Of a stretch of DNA of 64,000 bases, positions 24,426 to 33,878 are shown in pieces. The stretch is from Terasakiella sp033100395 (GTDB lineage Bacteria; Pseudomonadota; Alphaproteobacteria; Rhodospirillales; Terasakiellaceae). A model generated the notes under the pieces. The model made no database searches. It was given only the letters and a program-made list of their open reading frames with translations, and was not told where the DNA came from. A program made the translations under genes and the position numbers. The stretch covers positions 132,426 to 196,425 of the forward strand of contig NZ_JAWLVJ010000006.1 in NCBI RefSeq assembly GCF_033100395.1, read 5' to 3'. How positions within the stretch are numbered: position 1 is the stretch's first letter; the number at the start of each line of letters is the position of its first letter.

Positions 24426-25640
24426 ATGAATTATGAAGAGTTTTTTGCCGAGCGCATCAGTGACTTGCAGGATGAAGGCAACTATCGTGTTTTTGCTGAT
24501 CTGGAACGTAAAGCGGGTCATTTCCCACGCGCGATGAACCATCGTGAAGAAAGCGTCGAAGAAGTCACCGTCTGGTGTTCTAACGACTATCTTGGTATGG
24601 GGCAAAACGAAGAAGTCCTAAGCGCCATGCAGGACGCCCTGCAAAAATGTGGCGCAGGTGCGGGCGGGACACGCAATATCTCGGGTACTAACCACTATCA
24701 TGTGCTGCTGGAACAAGAACTGGCAAAATTGCATAAAACAGAAGCTGCCCTGATCTTCACATCCGGTTATGTGGCAAACTTTACAACCCTGTCCACATTG
24801 GGTGCAAAAATGCCGGGCATGCTGATCATTTCTGATGATCAGAACCATAACTCCATGATCGAAGGTATTCGACTGGGGCGCAGTGAAAAAGTTGTCTTTA
24901 AGCATAATGATCTGGAAGATCTGGAACGTATCTTAAAAGAACAACCACTAGATCGCCCGAAAATGATCGCCTTTGAATCGGTTTATTCTATGGATGGTGA
25001 TATTGCGCCGATCAAGGAAATCTGTGATCTGGCTGATAAATATAACGCCATGACGTATATCGACGAAGTTCACGCTGTTGGCCTTTATGGGGAACATGGC
25101 GCAGGTGTTGCTGAACGCGAAGGTCTGATGGATCGTCTGACCGTTATTCAGGGCACGATGGCCAAAGGTTTTGGTGTTGTGGGCGGGTATATCGCAGGCT
25201 CCAAAGCCATGTGTGATTTCATCCGTTCCTTCGGTCAGGGCTTTATTTTCTCTACATCCATCCCACCTGCGGTGGCTGCTGGCTGTCGTGCCTCCATTCA
25301 GTATGTATCCCAACATAACGAAATCCGCGAACAGCATCAGGCGCGTGCGAAATATTTCCGTGCTAAACTGGATGCAGTGGGTATCCCGCATATCGATAAC
25401 CCCAGCCATATCATTCCGGTGATGGTCGGTGATCCGGTTCTGTGTAAGCAGGCCAGTGATATGCTGATGGAAAAATATAACCATTATGTTCAGCCGATTA
25501 ACTATCCAACCGTTCCCAAAGGCACAGAACGTCTGCGCTTTACGCCGTCACCGTTCCATACGGAAGAAATGATGAACGAACTGGTGAACTGTCTGGTCGA
25601 AGTCTGGGCAACGCTGGGACTGAAAAAAGCAGCTGCTTAA
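24426..25640 (+). CDS. hemA: 5-aminolevulinate synthase
   Basis: This 404-residue PLP enzyme condenses glycine with succinyl-CoA to form 5-aminolevulinate, the first step of heme synthesis by the C4 route used in alphaproteobacteria. The start MNYEEFFAERI has GGAG upstream; a longer frame from 24237 is unlikely. Motifs include GAGAGGTRNISGTNHYH, the YIDEVHAVGLYG cofactor aspartate region, and catalytic Lys247 in GTMAKGFGVVGG. No heme regulatory CP motif is seen at the N-terminus. An FNR-like site upstream suggests oxygen control. A terminator follows. Confidence 0.96.
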   Translation: MNYEEFFAERISDLQDEGNYRVFADLERKAGHFPRAMNHREESVEEVTVWCSNDYLGMGQNEEVLSAMQDALQKCGAGAGGTRNISGTNHYHVLLEQELAKLHKTEAALIFTSGYVANFTTLSTLGAKMPGMLIISDDQNHNSMIEGIRLGRSEKVVFKHNDLEDLERILKEQPLDRPKMIAFESVYSMDGDIAPIKEICDLADKYNAMTYIDEVHAVGLYGEHGAGVAEREGLMDRLTVIQGTMAKGFGVVGGYIAGSKAMCDFIRSFGQGFIFSTSIPPAVAAGCRASIQYVSQHNEIREQHQARAKYFRAKLDAVGIPHIDNPSHIIPVMVGDPVLCKQASDMLMEKYNHYVQPINYPTVPKGTERLRFTPSPFHTEEMMNELVNCLVEVWATLGLKKAAA

Positions 25641-25665
25641 ACAAAATTGCCACCTATGACTTGAA

Positions 25666-25698
25666 AGAGGTAACGTTGAGGAAGCGTTGCCTCTTTTT
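25666..25698 (+). terminator. Rho-independent terminator after hemA
   Basis: AGAGGTAACG and CGTTGCCTCT pair with one G-T and are followed by TTTTT. Confidence 0.8.
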
Positions 25699-25790
25699 CT
25701 GTGTGAAAATTTATTGCAAATCATTCTTAAATGAATATCATCGTGACCTGTGATATAATTCTATCGAAGTAGAAACAGGACCGTTCAGAC

Positions 25791-26357
25791 ATGTATGCCG
25801 ATAATACATTAACACCGAAAGAAGCCGTCAGGCTTTGCGCGCTGGGGACACTTGCCCAGGCGGGTGTTGGTATGCGCTACAGTGTTCTGGCCCATGATGC
25901 CCGCCATTTCATGAGCCGGGTCACAGGTCCCTCGCTGGAATTGATGGGCACGTCCCTTGAACTGTTGAAATTTGAGGGGTTGATTAAACCCAGCGAAGGT
26001 CAGGGTATGGAAGATGATGCCTTGATGGAACTGACGGAAAAAGGCCGTGCTGAGCTTCAGAAACTGCTGATGGCCCGCGTGCGTGCTGACAGCAATGATC
26101 TAAATAAATTGATCATCACCCTGAAATTCCGCTTTCTGCATCTTTTACCAGGCGAAGAACAATGCAATCAGGTGGACAGCCTGTGTGATGCGGCACAAGC
26201 TGAATTGTCCCGCCTTGGTGATCTGCGTGACAACCATTGCGAAGAAACGGGATATCTCACCCAATGGCTGGATCATGACCTTGATTTGATCGAAAAACGC
26301 CTGGAATGGCTGGAAGCCATGCGCAATGATCTATATGCCAAGCTTGAAGGCATTTAA
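25791..26357 (+). CDS. PadR-like winged-helix protein, tentative
   Basis: The protein has 188 residues. The first 95 residues look like a winged helix: LTPKEAVRLCALGTLAQAG, then SLELMGTSLELLKFEGLI with a wing and LTEKGRAELQKLL. The C-terminal half is alpha-helical and amphipathic (EEQCNQVDSLCDAAQAEL...DLIEKRLEWLEAM), like the dimerisation part of PadR-family regulators. This is a fold-level guess. No ligand or target is known. The gene stands alone after the hemA terminator. Confidence 0.6.
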   Translation: MYADNTLTPKEAVRLCALGTLAQAGVGMRYSVLAHDARHFMSRVTGPSLELMGTSLELLKFEGLIKPSEGQGMEDDALMELTEKGRAELQKLLMARVRADSNDLNKLIITLKFRFLHLLPGEEQCNQVDSLCDAAQAELSRLGDLRDNHCEETGYLTQWLDHDLDLIEKRLEWLEAMRNDLYAKLEGI

Positions 26358-26449
26358 TCGCATCTATAACCGCAAGTTTCCCATTTGAGTGTAGACTCTG
26401 CTCCAGTAAATGGCATAGCCTGTGGCCCTTACTGTGGAGGGAATAGATT

Positions 26450-27841
26450 TTGAATACATCATCTAAGGTTATCCTGTCCGTTGTTGGCCTGGGCGTTGTT
26501 GCTTTTGGCGGATTGAAACTGGCAGAAAATAAAATCGAATCAGCGCTGCGTATGGACGCTGATCGTATGATTGAAGAGGCCAGGAATGACGGTGCTGAAC
26601 TGTCTGTTGGCCCGATCAAAGTCGATCTATTGAGCCGAACAGTCGTTACTCAAGATACAAAATATTCAATTGTTCAAGATGCGGTCAAAGTGAGCTTGCT
26701 CGCAAAAGAAATTACAGCATCCGGTTTTGACATCATGCAAGTGATCAATCAGCCTGAGGTGGTTGATTTTGAGACGATGTCCGTTGTCGATATCGTGGTT
26801 GATGCCGTAACCACCAATGAAGAGGGACAGAAAGAAACCGTTCTCCTGAACGTCGATAACATCACACTTGCCGGGTCTAACCTGGGCAGTCTCAGCCCTG
26901 AATTTGAAAAAGCAGATGAGCTGGAATTTGCCGAGTTGGTGGAACTGTCGAAGAAAATCAAGGCTGATAAGCTCACGCTTACAGGCCTTGATATGAAAGG
27001 AACAGGGTATGAAGGCAGTAAAGTCGATATGACCCTGTCAACGATCGACGTGAACCAGATTTTCTCGGGTACTTTCAAAGATTTTGCCATGCGTGATACA
27101 GCGATCAGTATCGAAGGCAAAAAGGCTGTGACGATCAATGAAATCCTTTATGAAAGCGACAATTTCATTGAAGATATCGCCACCAAGGCTTTGATGCGCA
27201 TGAACGGCCTTGAAATCATCATTCCGGAAGAAGAAAAGCCGGAAGAATTTGATGCTGTGATGAAAAAAATGGGTCTGGACAGTATTGTGCTGAATACTCG
27301 CATGGAATTTGATTGGGATCTGGAAAAACAGATTTTGGCCTATAAGGATTTCTCCTTTGAAATGAAGGATGCGGTTAAGGTCAGTCTGGCGGCGACCATT
27401 GCTGATACGCCCAACTTTGAAAAGCTGAAGGAAATTCAGAAGGTCTTTATGTCTTATCAGGAAGGCGATGAAATGCCCCAGGAGTTTGGCGCTGTGCTGG
27501 AACAACTGAGCTTTAAGGACTTGTCACTCAGTGTGGAAGACAAAAACCTGATTGGCACGCTGCTGGATATTCAGGCGGAGAAAGAGAATACCAGCAAAGA
27601 TATGCTGATTATGGGGGCAGCCATGATGTCTCAGGCAGTGATGAGCGAATTTGTCGGGGCGGAAACCGCAACCAAAATCAGCACGGATTTATCCAGCATG
27701 CTGAACAAGGGCGGCGAGTTTGCGATTTCGATCAAAGCTAATGAAGGTCAATCGCTTAAATTTGCCGAAGCCATCCCCATGGCGATGATTATGCCACAGG
27801 CGATCTTTGAACAGATCACGGTAACGTCGTCATATAAGTAA
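26450..27841 (+). CDS. Uncharacterised membrane-anchored protein, YdgA/DUF945-like layout
   Basis: The protein has 463 residues and begins at a TTG with GGAGG ten bases upstream; no better start was seen. One membrane helix (about residues 6-22, VILSVVGLGVVAFGGL) is followed by a large periplasmic domain of repeating beta segments with many charged residues (VDNITLAGSNLG, IDVNQIFSGTFKDFAMRDTAISIEG, LSFKDLSLSVEDK). The design recalls DUF945/YdgA and AsmA-like proteins but I cannot assign it. It has its own terminator and is probably monocistronic. Confidence 0.6.
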   Translation: MNTSSKVILSVVGLGVVAFGGLKLAENKIESALRMDADRMIEEARNDGAELSVGPIKVDLLSRTVVTQDTKYSIVQDAVKVSLLAKEITASGFDIMQVINQPEVVDFETMSVVDIVVDAVTTNEEGQKETVLLNVDNITLAGSNLGSLSPEFEKADELEFAELVELSKKIKADKLTLTGLDMKGTGYEGSKVDMTLSTIDVNQIFSGTFKDFAMRDTAISIEGKKAVTINEILYESDNFIEDIATKALMRMNGLEIIIPEEEKPEEFDAVMKKMGLDSIVLNTRMEFDWDLEKQILAYKDFSFEMKDAVKVSLAATIADTPNFEKLKEIQKVFMSYQEGDEMPQEFGAVLEQLSFKDLSLSVEDKNLIGTLLDIQAEKENTSKDMLIMGAAMMSQAVMSEFVGAETATKISTDLSSMLNKGGEFAISIKANEGQSLKFAEAIPMAMIMPQAIFEQITVTSSYK

Positions 27842-27856
27842 TCAAGACCAGGAAAA

Positions 27857-27890
27857 AGCCGCCTCATTGTCCGGGTGAGGCGGCTTTTTT
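27857..27890 (+). terminator. Strong rho-independent terminator
   Basis: AGCCGCCTCA and TGAGGCGGCT form a perfect ten-base stem with a nine-base loop, ending in TTTTTT. It lies between the convergent 463-residue protein gene and the response regulator gene. Confidence 0.9.
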
Positions 27891-27904
27891 GCGTGCGGAT
27901 TTTA

Positions 27905-28276
27905 TCAGGCTGTATCAAGGAGTTGTTTCAGGCCGTCTTTAAATTCAGGCGATTGAAAGTCCTTCATCAGATAGCCGCAAGCCCCCAGTCGGATGCAACG
28001 TTCAGCAACGGAGATATCACCAACGGCTGTCAGCATAACGATCTTGGCATCCCCCTGAATGTTCAGCAGAGTTGAAAGCGTATCAATACCATTGCGGTTG
28101 GGCATTTCGATATCCAGCAGTGTTAAATCTGGTTTGTGTTTTAGGAATTTTTCTTCCGCTTCAATCCCGTCATTGGCAACCCCAACGACTTTGCCGCCCA
28201 ATGTTTCGACAATAGAAGCCGCCATCATGCGGATGGATTGGGTATCTTCCACGATCAAGATTCTTGGTCTTATCAT
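27905..28276 (-). CDS. Stand-alone CheY-like response regulator (copy 1)
   Basis: This 123-residue protein is a single receiver domain. The acid pocket is in LIVEDTQSIR, the phospho-acceptor Asp in LTLLDIEMPNRNG, and the conserved Thr and Lys in MLTAVGD and YLMKDF. There is no output domain, so it acts by protein contacts as CheY does. It is clearly paralogous to the next gene upstream (28340), over half identical by eye. Both follow an SDR gene on the same strand. Confidence 0.9.
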   Translation of the reverse strand: MIRPRILIVEDTQSIRMMAASIVETLGGKVVGVANDGIEAEEKFLKHKPDLTLLDIEMPNRNGIDTLSTLLNIQGDAKIVMLTAVGDISVAERCIRLGACGYLMKDFQSPEFKDGLKQLLDTA

Positions 28277-28339
28277 TTTTATTCTATTCCTGGTTTAGTC
28301 TATTTGCGCCTTTATACATGATCTCTGCGTAGAAGGAAA

Positions 28340-28711
28340 TTAGGCGGTTTCGAGATGCATTTTCAACCCGTCGATAAAATCGTCGGAGTTGAAATCTTTA
28401 TAAAGATAGCCTGTTGCGCCAATCTCTATGCATTTTTCGGCTGTTTCGATATCGCCGATAGCGGTTAACATGACGATTTTGGCATCGGGTTTCTTTTTCA
28501 GCAGGATTTTCAGTGCTTCAATTCCGTCCCGGTTGGGCATTTTAATATCCATCAGGGTCAGATCAGGTTTGTGTTCCTGAAACTTTTCTTCAGCCTCAAT
28601 CCCATCGCTTGCAAGGCCAACGACTTTGGCGCCCATTTCTTCAACGGTTTTGGCAATCACCATGCGCACGACTTGCGTATCTTCGACGATCAGTAATCTT
28701 GGTTTTATCAT
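28340..28711 (-). CDS. Stand-alone CheY-like response regulator (copy 2)
   Basis: This 123-residue receiver starts LLIVEDTQVVRM, with Asp in LTLMDIKMPNRDG, Thr in MLTAIGD and Lys in YLYKDF. It shares length, start (MI.PR.LIVEDTQ) and ending (KDGLK/DGLK..L.TA) with the gene at 27905, which marks a tandem duplication. It begins 15 bp after the end of the SDR gene, so those three genes probably share a transcript. No kinase is adjacent. Confidence 0.9.
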   Translation of the reverse strand: MIKPRLLIVEDTQVVRMVIAKTVEEMGAKVVGLASDGIEAEEKFQEHKPDLTLMDIKMPNRDGIEALKILLKKKPDAKIVMLTAIGDIETAEKCIEIGATGYLYKDFNSDDFIDGLKMHLETA

Positions 28712-28726
28712 ATGTCTGCTACCTGC

Positions 28727-29470
28727 TTAGAAGAGATGCTGTCCACCGGTCAGCCACATTTCTGACCCCGTCACATAAGAGGAATCTTCGCTGGCCAGAT
28801 AATAGATGCTGGCGGCGACTTCATCGGTGGAGCCCATGCGATTTAGTGGGATGCGCGGGATAAGGGTTTCATATTCCGGCTGGATCATATCTGTTTGGAT
28901 TTCACCCGGCGCAACGGCATTGACGCGCACGCCGATGGCGGCAAATTCATTGGCCATTTCCCGTGTGAGGGCCGAAAGGGCCGCTTTAGAAATGGAATAG
29001 GCGGAACCCGCAAACGGATGGATGTAATGCCCGGCGATGGAGGTCACATTCACAATCGCCCCATTCCCGGTATGAAGGGCAGGGGCAAAGCCGCGCGACA
29101 GTTTCAGCGGGGCAAAGAAATTGAGATCAAACACGTCGCGCCAGGCGTTCAAATCACCGTTTAGACAGCCCAGACGTTCCTTATATGGGGTCTTGGGCGA
29201 CATCCCGGCGTTATTAACCAAGGCATGCAGCGGATCATCACCGATCAGTTCATTCGCTTTTTTGATAAAATGGTTGAGGCTTTCATCACTGGCGAGGTCA
29301 GTGGGAAAATGGATCAGGTTTTCTGCCCCTTCCAGTTCATTCCCTTTCATGTCTTTGCGTGCGCAGGTGATGACGCGCCAGCCTTTATTCAGAAAGTACT
29401 TGGCGGTGGCATGACCGATCCCTTGAGAGGCTCCGGTAATCACGGCTGTTTTTTGTGTTCCATCTGTCAT
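28727..29470 (-). CDS. Short-chain dehydrogenase/reductase
   Basis: The protein has 247 residues, the usual SDR length. The NAD(P)-binding glycine motif is GASQGIGHA near residue 14. NNAG is near 88, the catalytic Ser lies in VTSIAGHY, and YSISKAAL holds the Tyr-x3-Lys pair. The C-terminal APGEIQTDM and GSEMWLTGGQ are typical. The substrate is unknown; the closest general class is FabG-like ketoreductases. It heads an apparent operon with two CheY-like proteins, an odd pairing. Confidence 0.88.
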   Translation of the reverse strand: MTDGTQKTAVITGASQGIGHATAKYFLNKGWRVITCARKDMKGNELEGAENLIHFPTDLASDESLNHFIKKANELIGDDPLHALVNNAGMSPKTPYKERLGCLNGDLNAWRDVFDLNFFAPLKLSRGFAPALHTGNGAIVNVTSIAGHYIHPFAGSAYSISKAALSALTREMANEFAAIGVRVNAVAPGEIQTDMIQPEYETLIPRIPLNRMGSTDEVAASIYYLASEDSSYVTGSEMWLTGGQHLF

Positions 29471-29513
29471 AAGATCAGAGATTAACGCCAGTTACCCACA
29501 AGGACAATCATTA

Positions 29514-31061
29514 ATGCATCAAGAAGATGTGATAGATTTTTTAAGCCACCCTGATGCTTACGGTCTGCCTGATGAACAAGAGGTTGAACGGTTTGATACG
29601 CATATCTCCATTGTGTTTCTGGCTGGTGATTTTGCCTATAAACTTAAGCGCGCCATCGCCCTGCCGTTTGTTGATTTTCGCGCGCTTGAAGATCGTCATC
29701 ATTTCTGTAAGCAGGAATTGAGCGTAAATAATTTCTTTGCTGGAAACCTCTATCAGGATGTGATCCCTGTGACCTGTGAAGGCGATGAATTATCCTTGGA
29801 TGGGGCAGGGGAGCCTGTTGACTATCTGGTAAAGATGCATCGTTTCGATCAGGCCAGCCTCTATAACGTGCTGTGCGATCAGGGGCAACTCTCCACGCAA
29901 ATGATTCATGACTTGTGTGATCAGGCGGTGGCCTTTTATGATCAGGCGGAAATTGATAAAGAATATGGTGGGGTGGCAGGAATGGTGCGTGCCTTTGAGG
30001 GGCATTACAAGGCCATTGAAAACTGCCCGGATCATATTCTGGATGAGGCTTTGCTGGATCGACTGAAGTCCTTGGTTGCCGAAACAATTGAACGCCATAA
30101 GAGCCTGTTGGATGAACGCCAGATTGGCGGATATGTGCGCCATTGCCATGGGGACTTGCATCTGCGCAATATCTGCCAGTATCAATCCCAAACCCTCGTC
30201 TTTGATGCGATTGAGTTCGAACCGGATTTTGCCGTCATCGATATGTTTTATGATTTCGCCTTCCTGCTGATGGACCTGTGTCATCGCGGCGAGATGGATT
30301 TGGCCAACAAGGCGATGAACAGATATTTAGGCTGCAGTGGGGATATGAATGCGCTTTACCTGTCGGGGCTGTTTTTGGCTTCCCGCTCTGCCATTCGGAT
30401 GCATGTCAATGGTGTGGCCTCGCAAAATCAGCAGACAGAAGCTGCGCGTCTTTCTTTGGAACAGGATGCCCGGTCTTACTTAACCGAAGCCTTAGAATAT
30501 CTATCGCCAAAACCAGTCATACTGATTGCCATAGGTGGACTGTCAGGCAGTGGCAAGTCCGTTTTATCACAGAAGTTGGCACCTCACTGGGGGCGGCAGC
30601 CCGGTGCCTTTATTGCCCGCACGGACATGATCCGTAAACGATTGCAGGGTGTCAGGCCACAAGACCGACTTGATCAAACAGCTTACAGTCCAGAGGTGAC
30701 AGAACAGACCTATGAGACTTTGTATTATGATATGACGACAGCCTTAAAAGCCGGGCAGTGCGTGATTGTGGATGGTGTTTTTGCCCGCGAAGAAGAACGT
30801 GCAAAACTTCAAAACTATGCAGAGGAACTGAATATTCCTTTCGTCGGCATTTGGCTGGATGCCGCGAAAGAAACGTTAAAACAACGGGTTGCGGCAAGAG
30901 TGAATGATCCATCTGATGCGACGGTTGAGATTGTGGAACTACAGCAGTCTTATGATCTGGGGGTAATGGACTGGCACCGGATTGATGTATCTCAAGACTT
31001 TGAAACTATTTATCAAATCGTGCGATCACATCTTTTGGAAAAGACCGATTTCCCTTTATGA
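29514..31061 (+). CDS. APH-like kinase fused to a P-loop ATPase
   Basis: This 515-residue two-domain protein has an aminoglycoside-phosphotransferase-like kinase fold at about 1-320, with HCHGDLHLRNICQ as catalytic loop and VFDAIEFEPDFAVIDMFYD as the metal-binding Asp region. An AAA_33/zeta-like P-loop kinase domain follows from about 335, with Walker A GGLSGSGKS and a later DGVFAREEER. Such fusions are widespread and annotated as bifunctional phosphotransferase/ATP-binding proteins, but their substrate is unknown. It is divergent from the SDR gene, 43 bp away. Confidence 0.88.
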   Translation: MHQEDVIDFLSHPDAYGLPDEQEVERFDTHISIVFLAGDFAYKLKRAIALPFVDFRALEDRHHFCKQELSVNNFFAGNLYQDVIPVTCEGDELSLDGAGEPVDYLVKMHRFDQASLYNVLCDQGQLSTQMIHDLCDQAVAFYDQAEIDKEYGGVAGMVRAFEGHYKAIENCPDHILDEALLDRLKSLVAETIERHKSLLDERQIGGYVRHCHGDLHLRNICQYQSQTLVFDAIEFEPDFAVIDMFYDFAFLLMDLCHRGEMDLANKAMNRYLGCSGDMNALYLSGLFLASRSAIRMHVNGVASQNQQTEAARLSLEQDARSYLTEALEYLSPKPVILIAIGGLSGSGKSVLSQKLAPHWGRQPGAFIARTDMIRKRLQGVRPQDRLDQTAYSPEVTEQTYETLYYDMTTALKAGQCVIVDGVFAREEERAKLQNYAEELNIPFVGIWLDAAKETLKQRVAARVNDPSDATVEIVELQQSYDLGVMDWHRIDVSQDFETIYQIVRSHLLEKTDFPL

Positions 31062-31112
31062 AACGGGTAAATAGGCGTATCCTTATATAAGATATTATAT
31101 TGGGAGGTTGTC

Positions 31113-31979
31113 ATGTATGTGAAATCTATCCTGGCGCCCATCGACGGTGGTAATGCTTCCGGTCATGTCATGTGCGCAGCGCGTGTTCTCGCGAAAGCCT
31201 TACACGCCCATATCAATGTTCTTTATGTTATGCCTGACCCGAAAGCAGCCATCCCGCTGTTGGGGGAAGGTATGTCCGGGGCCATGATCGAAGACATGAT
31301 CGGCATGGCGGAAAAAGAAGGTGCGATCCAACGTGACAAAGCACGCAGCTTTTTTAAAACCGTGATTGCGGAAAGCTGCATCGTGGAAAGCGAAGTCCCA
31401 TCGGAAGGGGAACAAACCACCGTTACCTGGATCGAAGATGAAGGTCGCGAAGATGAAGTAATTGCCCGTTATGGTCGCCTGAATGACCTGATCCTGGTAC
31501 CAAAACCTGTAAAGGATACTGAAATCTACAGTACCCTTGCCTTGAATGCTGCTTTGTTTGAAACAGGCCGTCCCATGATGTTGTTGCCAGAAAGGGAAAT
31601 GACAGATTTTCCAAAAGTGATGGCTGTTTGCTGGAATGGGTCGGTGGAAGGTGCACGTGCTGTGGCGTCTGCCCTTGGTTTCTTGAAAATGGCCGATGAA
31701 GTCCATGTGATCACGGCTGATACCTCTGCCACTCCGGCGGCTGAAGGTGATGAGCTGAAACGGTATCTAAGCTGGCATGGGATTTCGGCCAAATCTGTTT
31801 TCTTTTCACCTGCCGGAAAATCTGTGGGCGAAGCATTGCTGGAGGAAAGCAAAAAGCAAGGCGCTGACATGATGGTGATGGGCGGTTATTCCCACAGCCG
31901 GATGCGGGAGTTGATCCTGGGCGGTGTGACACGCGATGTGATTCAGATGAGCGATATTCCGGTGATCATGGGGCATTAA
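31113..31979 (+). CDS. Tandem universal stress protein
   Basis: This 288-residue protein has two UspA domains. The first starts YVKSILAPIDGGNASGHV and the second ends ADMMVMGGYSHSRMRELILGGVTRDVI, with the ATP-binding glycine pattern. It is related to the Usp at 23335 (both end MGGY.H.R.RE..LGGVTR). It follows the kinase fusion by 51 bp and may be cotranscribed with it. The stop overlaps the end of the convergent SRAP gene by four bases. Confidence 0.9.
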   Translation: MYVKSILAPIDGGNASGHVMCAARVLAKALHAHINVLYVMPDPKAAIPLLGEGMSGAMIEDMIGMAEKEGAIQRDKARSFFKTVIAESCIVESEVPSEGEQTTVTWIEDEGREDEVIARYGRLNDLILVPKPVKDTEIYSTLALNAALFETGRPMMLLPEREMTDFPKVMAVCWNGSVEGARAVASALGFLKMADEVHVITADTSATPAAEGDELKRYLSWHGISAKSVFFSPAGKSVGEALLEESKKQGADMMVMGGYSHSRMRELILGGVTRDVIQMSDIPVIMGH

Positions 31980-32560
31980 AACAGGTCGAACTGTTCGTGC
32001 TTGGGCCTTTCTTCATCCAGATCAAAGCGTGCTGTCAGTGTAAGCTGATCGCCGCACAGGATATCTTTGGTTTGAACTGAAGTATCCAGCCAGTACTCTT
32101 GCTTATCACTTGAAATAATCACGGGCATGCGATGGTGGACCTGTTCAATCTGTGCATCTGCCTGTTGGGTCAGGATGCAGAAACGGTCATTTTGCCAGAT
32201 GGCGGCCATGGCGAACATGTTCTGGCCTTCAATGGAAATGCGGTTTTTGAATTTCTGGTTATGGTGTTTGCGCCATTCAAACCAGGCTGAGGCCGGGACC
32301 AGGCATCGGTTTTCAAGACTGGTGCGATAAGTCGGTTTTTCAAACAGGGTTTCGGCCCGTGCATTGATCAAGGGCTGAGTGGACCAGGTGGTCTGAAAGC
32401 CCCAGGTCATTAGTTCTGCCTGATTGCCGGGCTTGATGATCAACACCTCGTCAGTTGGTCGAATGTTGGTTTTGGGTGTTGTTGTCTTAGGGATTACCGA
32501 TGGAGCATAGGTTTCCTGCAACAGGCGTGATGCAATGGCGGCTTCAAAGTTGGAACACAT
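31976..32560 (-). CDS. SRAP-family abasic-site DNA-protein crosslinker (YedK/HMCES-like)
   Basis: The start is set at 32560 because SRAP proteins need Cys2 at the mature N-terminus (MCSNFEA); the longer frame would bury it. AGGGAA lies upstream. The 194-residue protein has NARAETLFEKPTY, CLVPASAWFEWR and HHRMPVII, the other conserved active-site parts. Family members form a thiazolidine crosslink with abasic sites in single-stranded DNA and protect them during replication. It starts one base after the ABC binding-protein gene ends, so the two are probably translated from one transcript. Confidence 0.92.
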   Translation of the reverse strand: MCSNFEAAIASRLLQETYAPSVIPKTTTPKTNIRPTDEVLIIKPGNQAELMTWGFQTTWSTQPLINARAETLFEKPTYRTSLENRCLVPASAWFEWRKHHNQKFKNRISIEGQNMFAMAAIWQNDRFCILTQQADAQIEQVHHRMPVIISSDKQEYWLDTSVQTKDILCGDQLTLTARFDLDEERPKHEQFDLF

Positions 32561-32561
32561 T

Positions 32562-33779
32562 TTACGTTCCCTGAAGTCGGCGACGTCTGACTTCATTTTG
32601 TGTCGGCCAGTAATCGCTGCCATCGGCGTAAAACCATTTGGTCATCTGGTTGATGCCATCTTGATGTTCCAACCTGCCGACAAAAGTCCCCATGGAGGAT
32701 TGATTGTCCATACTGCGAAACTGGGTAGTGCCAAGCGGGCTGTCAAAATGGAGATGACTCAGTGCCTTAATCACGGAAGCCGGTCTTAAATCATCTGCAT
32801 TCTGCAGAGCCTGACGGGCAGCAAGAATGGTCATATAGCCGACAAGGGAGCCCATGGTCGGATTTTCTTCGAACCGTCTTTGATAGGTGGTGATGAATGT
32901 CTGATGGGGGCGGGTTTTGATTTGATCCCAGGGATACCCCGTCACAATCCAGCCGTCGCAAATTGGGGAGGTCAATTTTTGCAGGTATTCAGGTTCACCG
33001 CTTAGGATACTGACTACAGACTTTCCCGCCAGCAGGTTGTTTTGTTCAGCCACATCGACCAATTCAGACAGATCGGTGGTGAAAGTGGCGTTAAACACCG
33101 CGTCACAATTCAGATTATAGAGATGGTCTTTGACGGCCTTGCGATCCAGATTAAACAGCGGGATGAACAGATCGTTCTGCCATTCCACATCCGGGCGGCT
33201 TTTTTGCAGGAAGTTTTTGAAATTCTGCACACAGGAATGGCCATATTCATAATCCGGTGCAATGCAAACCCATTTATTAACCGGAAGTTTGGCCGCTTCG
33301 GTTGCCAGCATTTTACACTGCATATAGGTGTTGGGACGCAGGCGAAAGGTATAATCGTTACCATCTTCCAGTGTCAGGCGGTCACTCAGCGGTTCAGAGG
33401 CTAAAAACGGGACTTTCAGGTCCAAGGCCGTTTTTGCCAGAGAAAGCGCGACGTTTGAAAAAAAGGTCCCGCAGATCATGGCGACGTTTTCTGTCTTCAC
33501 CATATGATGGGCAAGGCGAATGGCTTCTTCTTCTTTACCATAGTCGTTTCTGGACATGACCTTGAGTTGGCGGCCACGAACGCCACCTTTCTGGTTGATC
33601 TCTTCTGTCGCCAGCAAAAGTCCTTTGCGATAAGGCGTAGTGAATTCTTCCAGATGTTCGATATAGCTGTTGATTTCCCCAATCACGATGGGCTGTTCTT
33701 CGGCCTTTAATCCACGCGACAGGTAGGCGCTGGCTGCGCCGGTGGTGGCAAGTTTCAGGATATTGCGCCGGGTGATCAT
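32562..33779 (-). CDS. ABC transporter substrate-binding protein, branched-chain amino acid/urea type
   Basis: From ATG 33779 (AAAGG eight bases upstream; a GTG three codons earlier is less likely) this is 405 residues. The N-terminus ITRRNILKLATTG is a twin-arginine-like export signal. The mature part is a type I periplasmic binding fold: IVIGEINSYIEHLEE, KGGVRGRQLKVMSRNDYGKEE, and later WVCIAPDYEYGHSC. The closest families bind branched-chain amino acids, amides or urea. No permease or ATPase genes are near, so it may serve a transporter elsewhere or a sensor. Confidence 0.83.
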   Translation of the reverse strand: MITRRNILKLATTGAASAYLSRGLKAEEQPIVIGEINSYIEHLEEFTTPYRKGLLLATEEINQKGGVRGRQLKVMSRNDYGKEEEAIRLAHHMVKTENVAMICGTFFSNVALSLAKTALDLKVPFLASEPLSDRLTLEDGNDYTFRLRPNTYMQCKMLATEAAKLPVNKWVCIAPDYEYGHSCVQNFKNFLQKSRPDVEWQNDLFIPLFNLDRKAVKDHLYNLNCDAVFNATFTTDLSELVDVAEQNNLLAGKSVVSILSGEPEYLQKLTSPICDGWIVTGYPWDQIKTRPHQTFITTYQRRFEENPTMGSLVGYMTILAARQALQNADDLRPASVIKALSHLHFDSPLGTTQFRSMDNQSSMGTFVGRLEHQDGINQMTKWFYADGSDYWPTQNEVRRRRLQGT

Positions 33780-33878
33780 GTGGGGCACCTTTTATGCTTT
33801 TTTATCATAGTATAAGCTGGCACGGATTGCCGCAACATGTTACGAAATCTCGCACCTTAATATTTTTGAGATTTTGCA

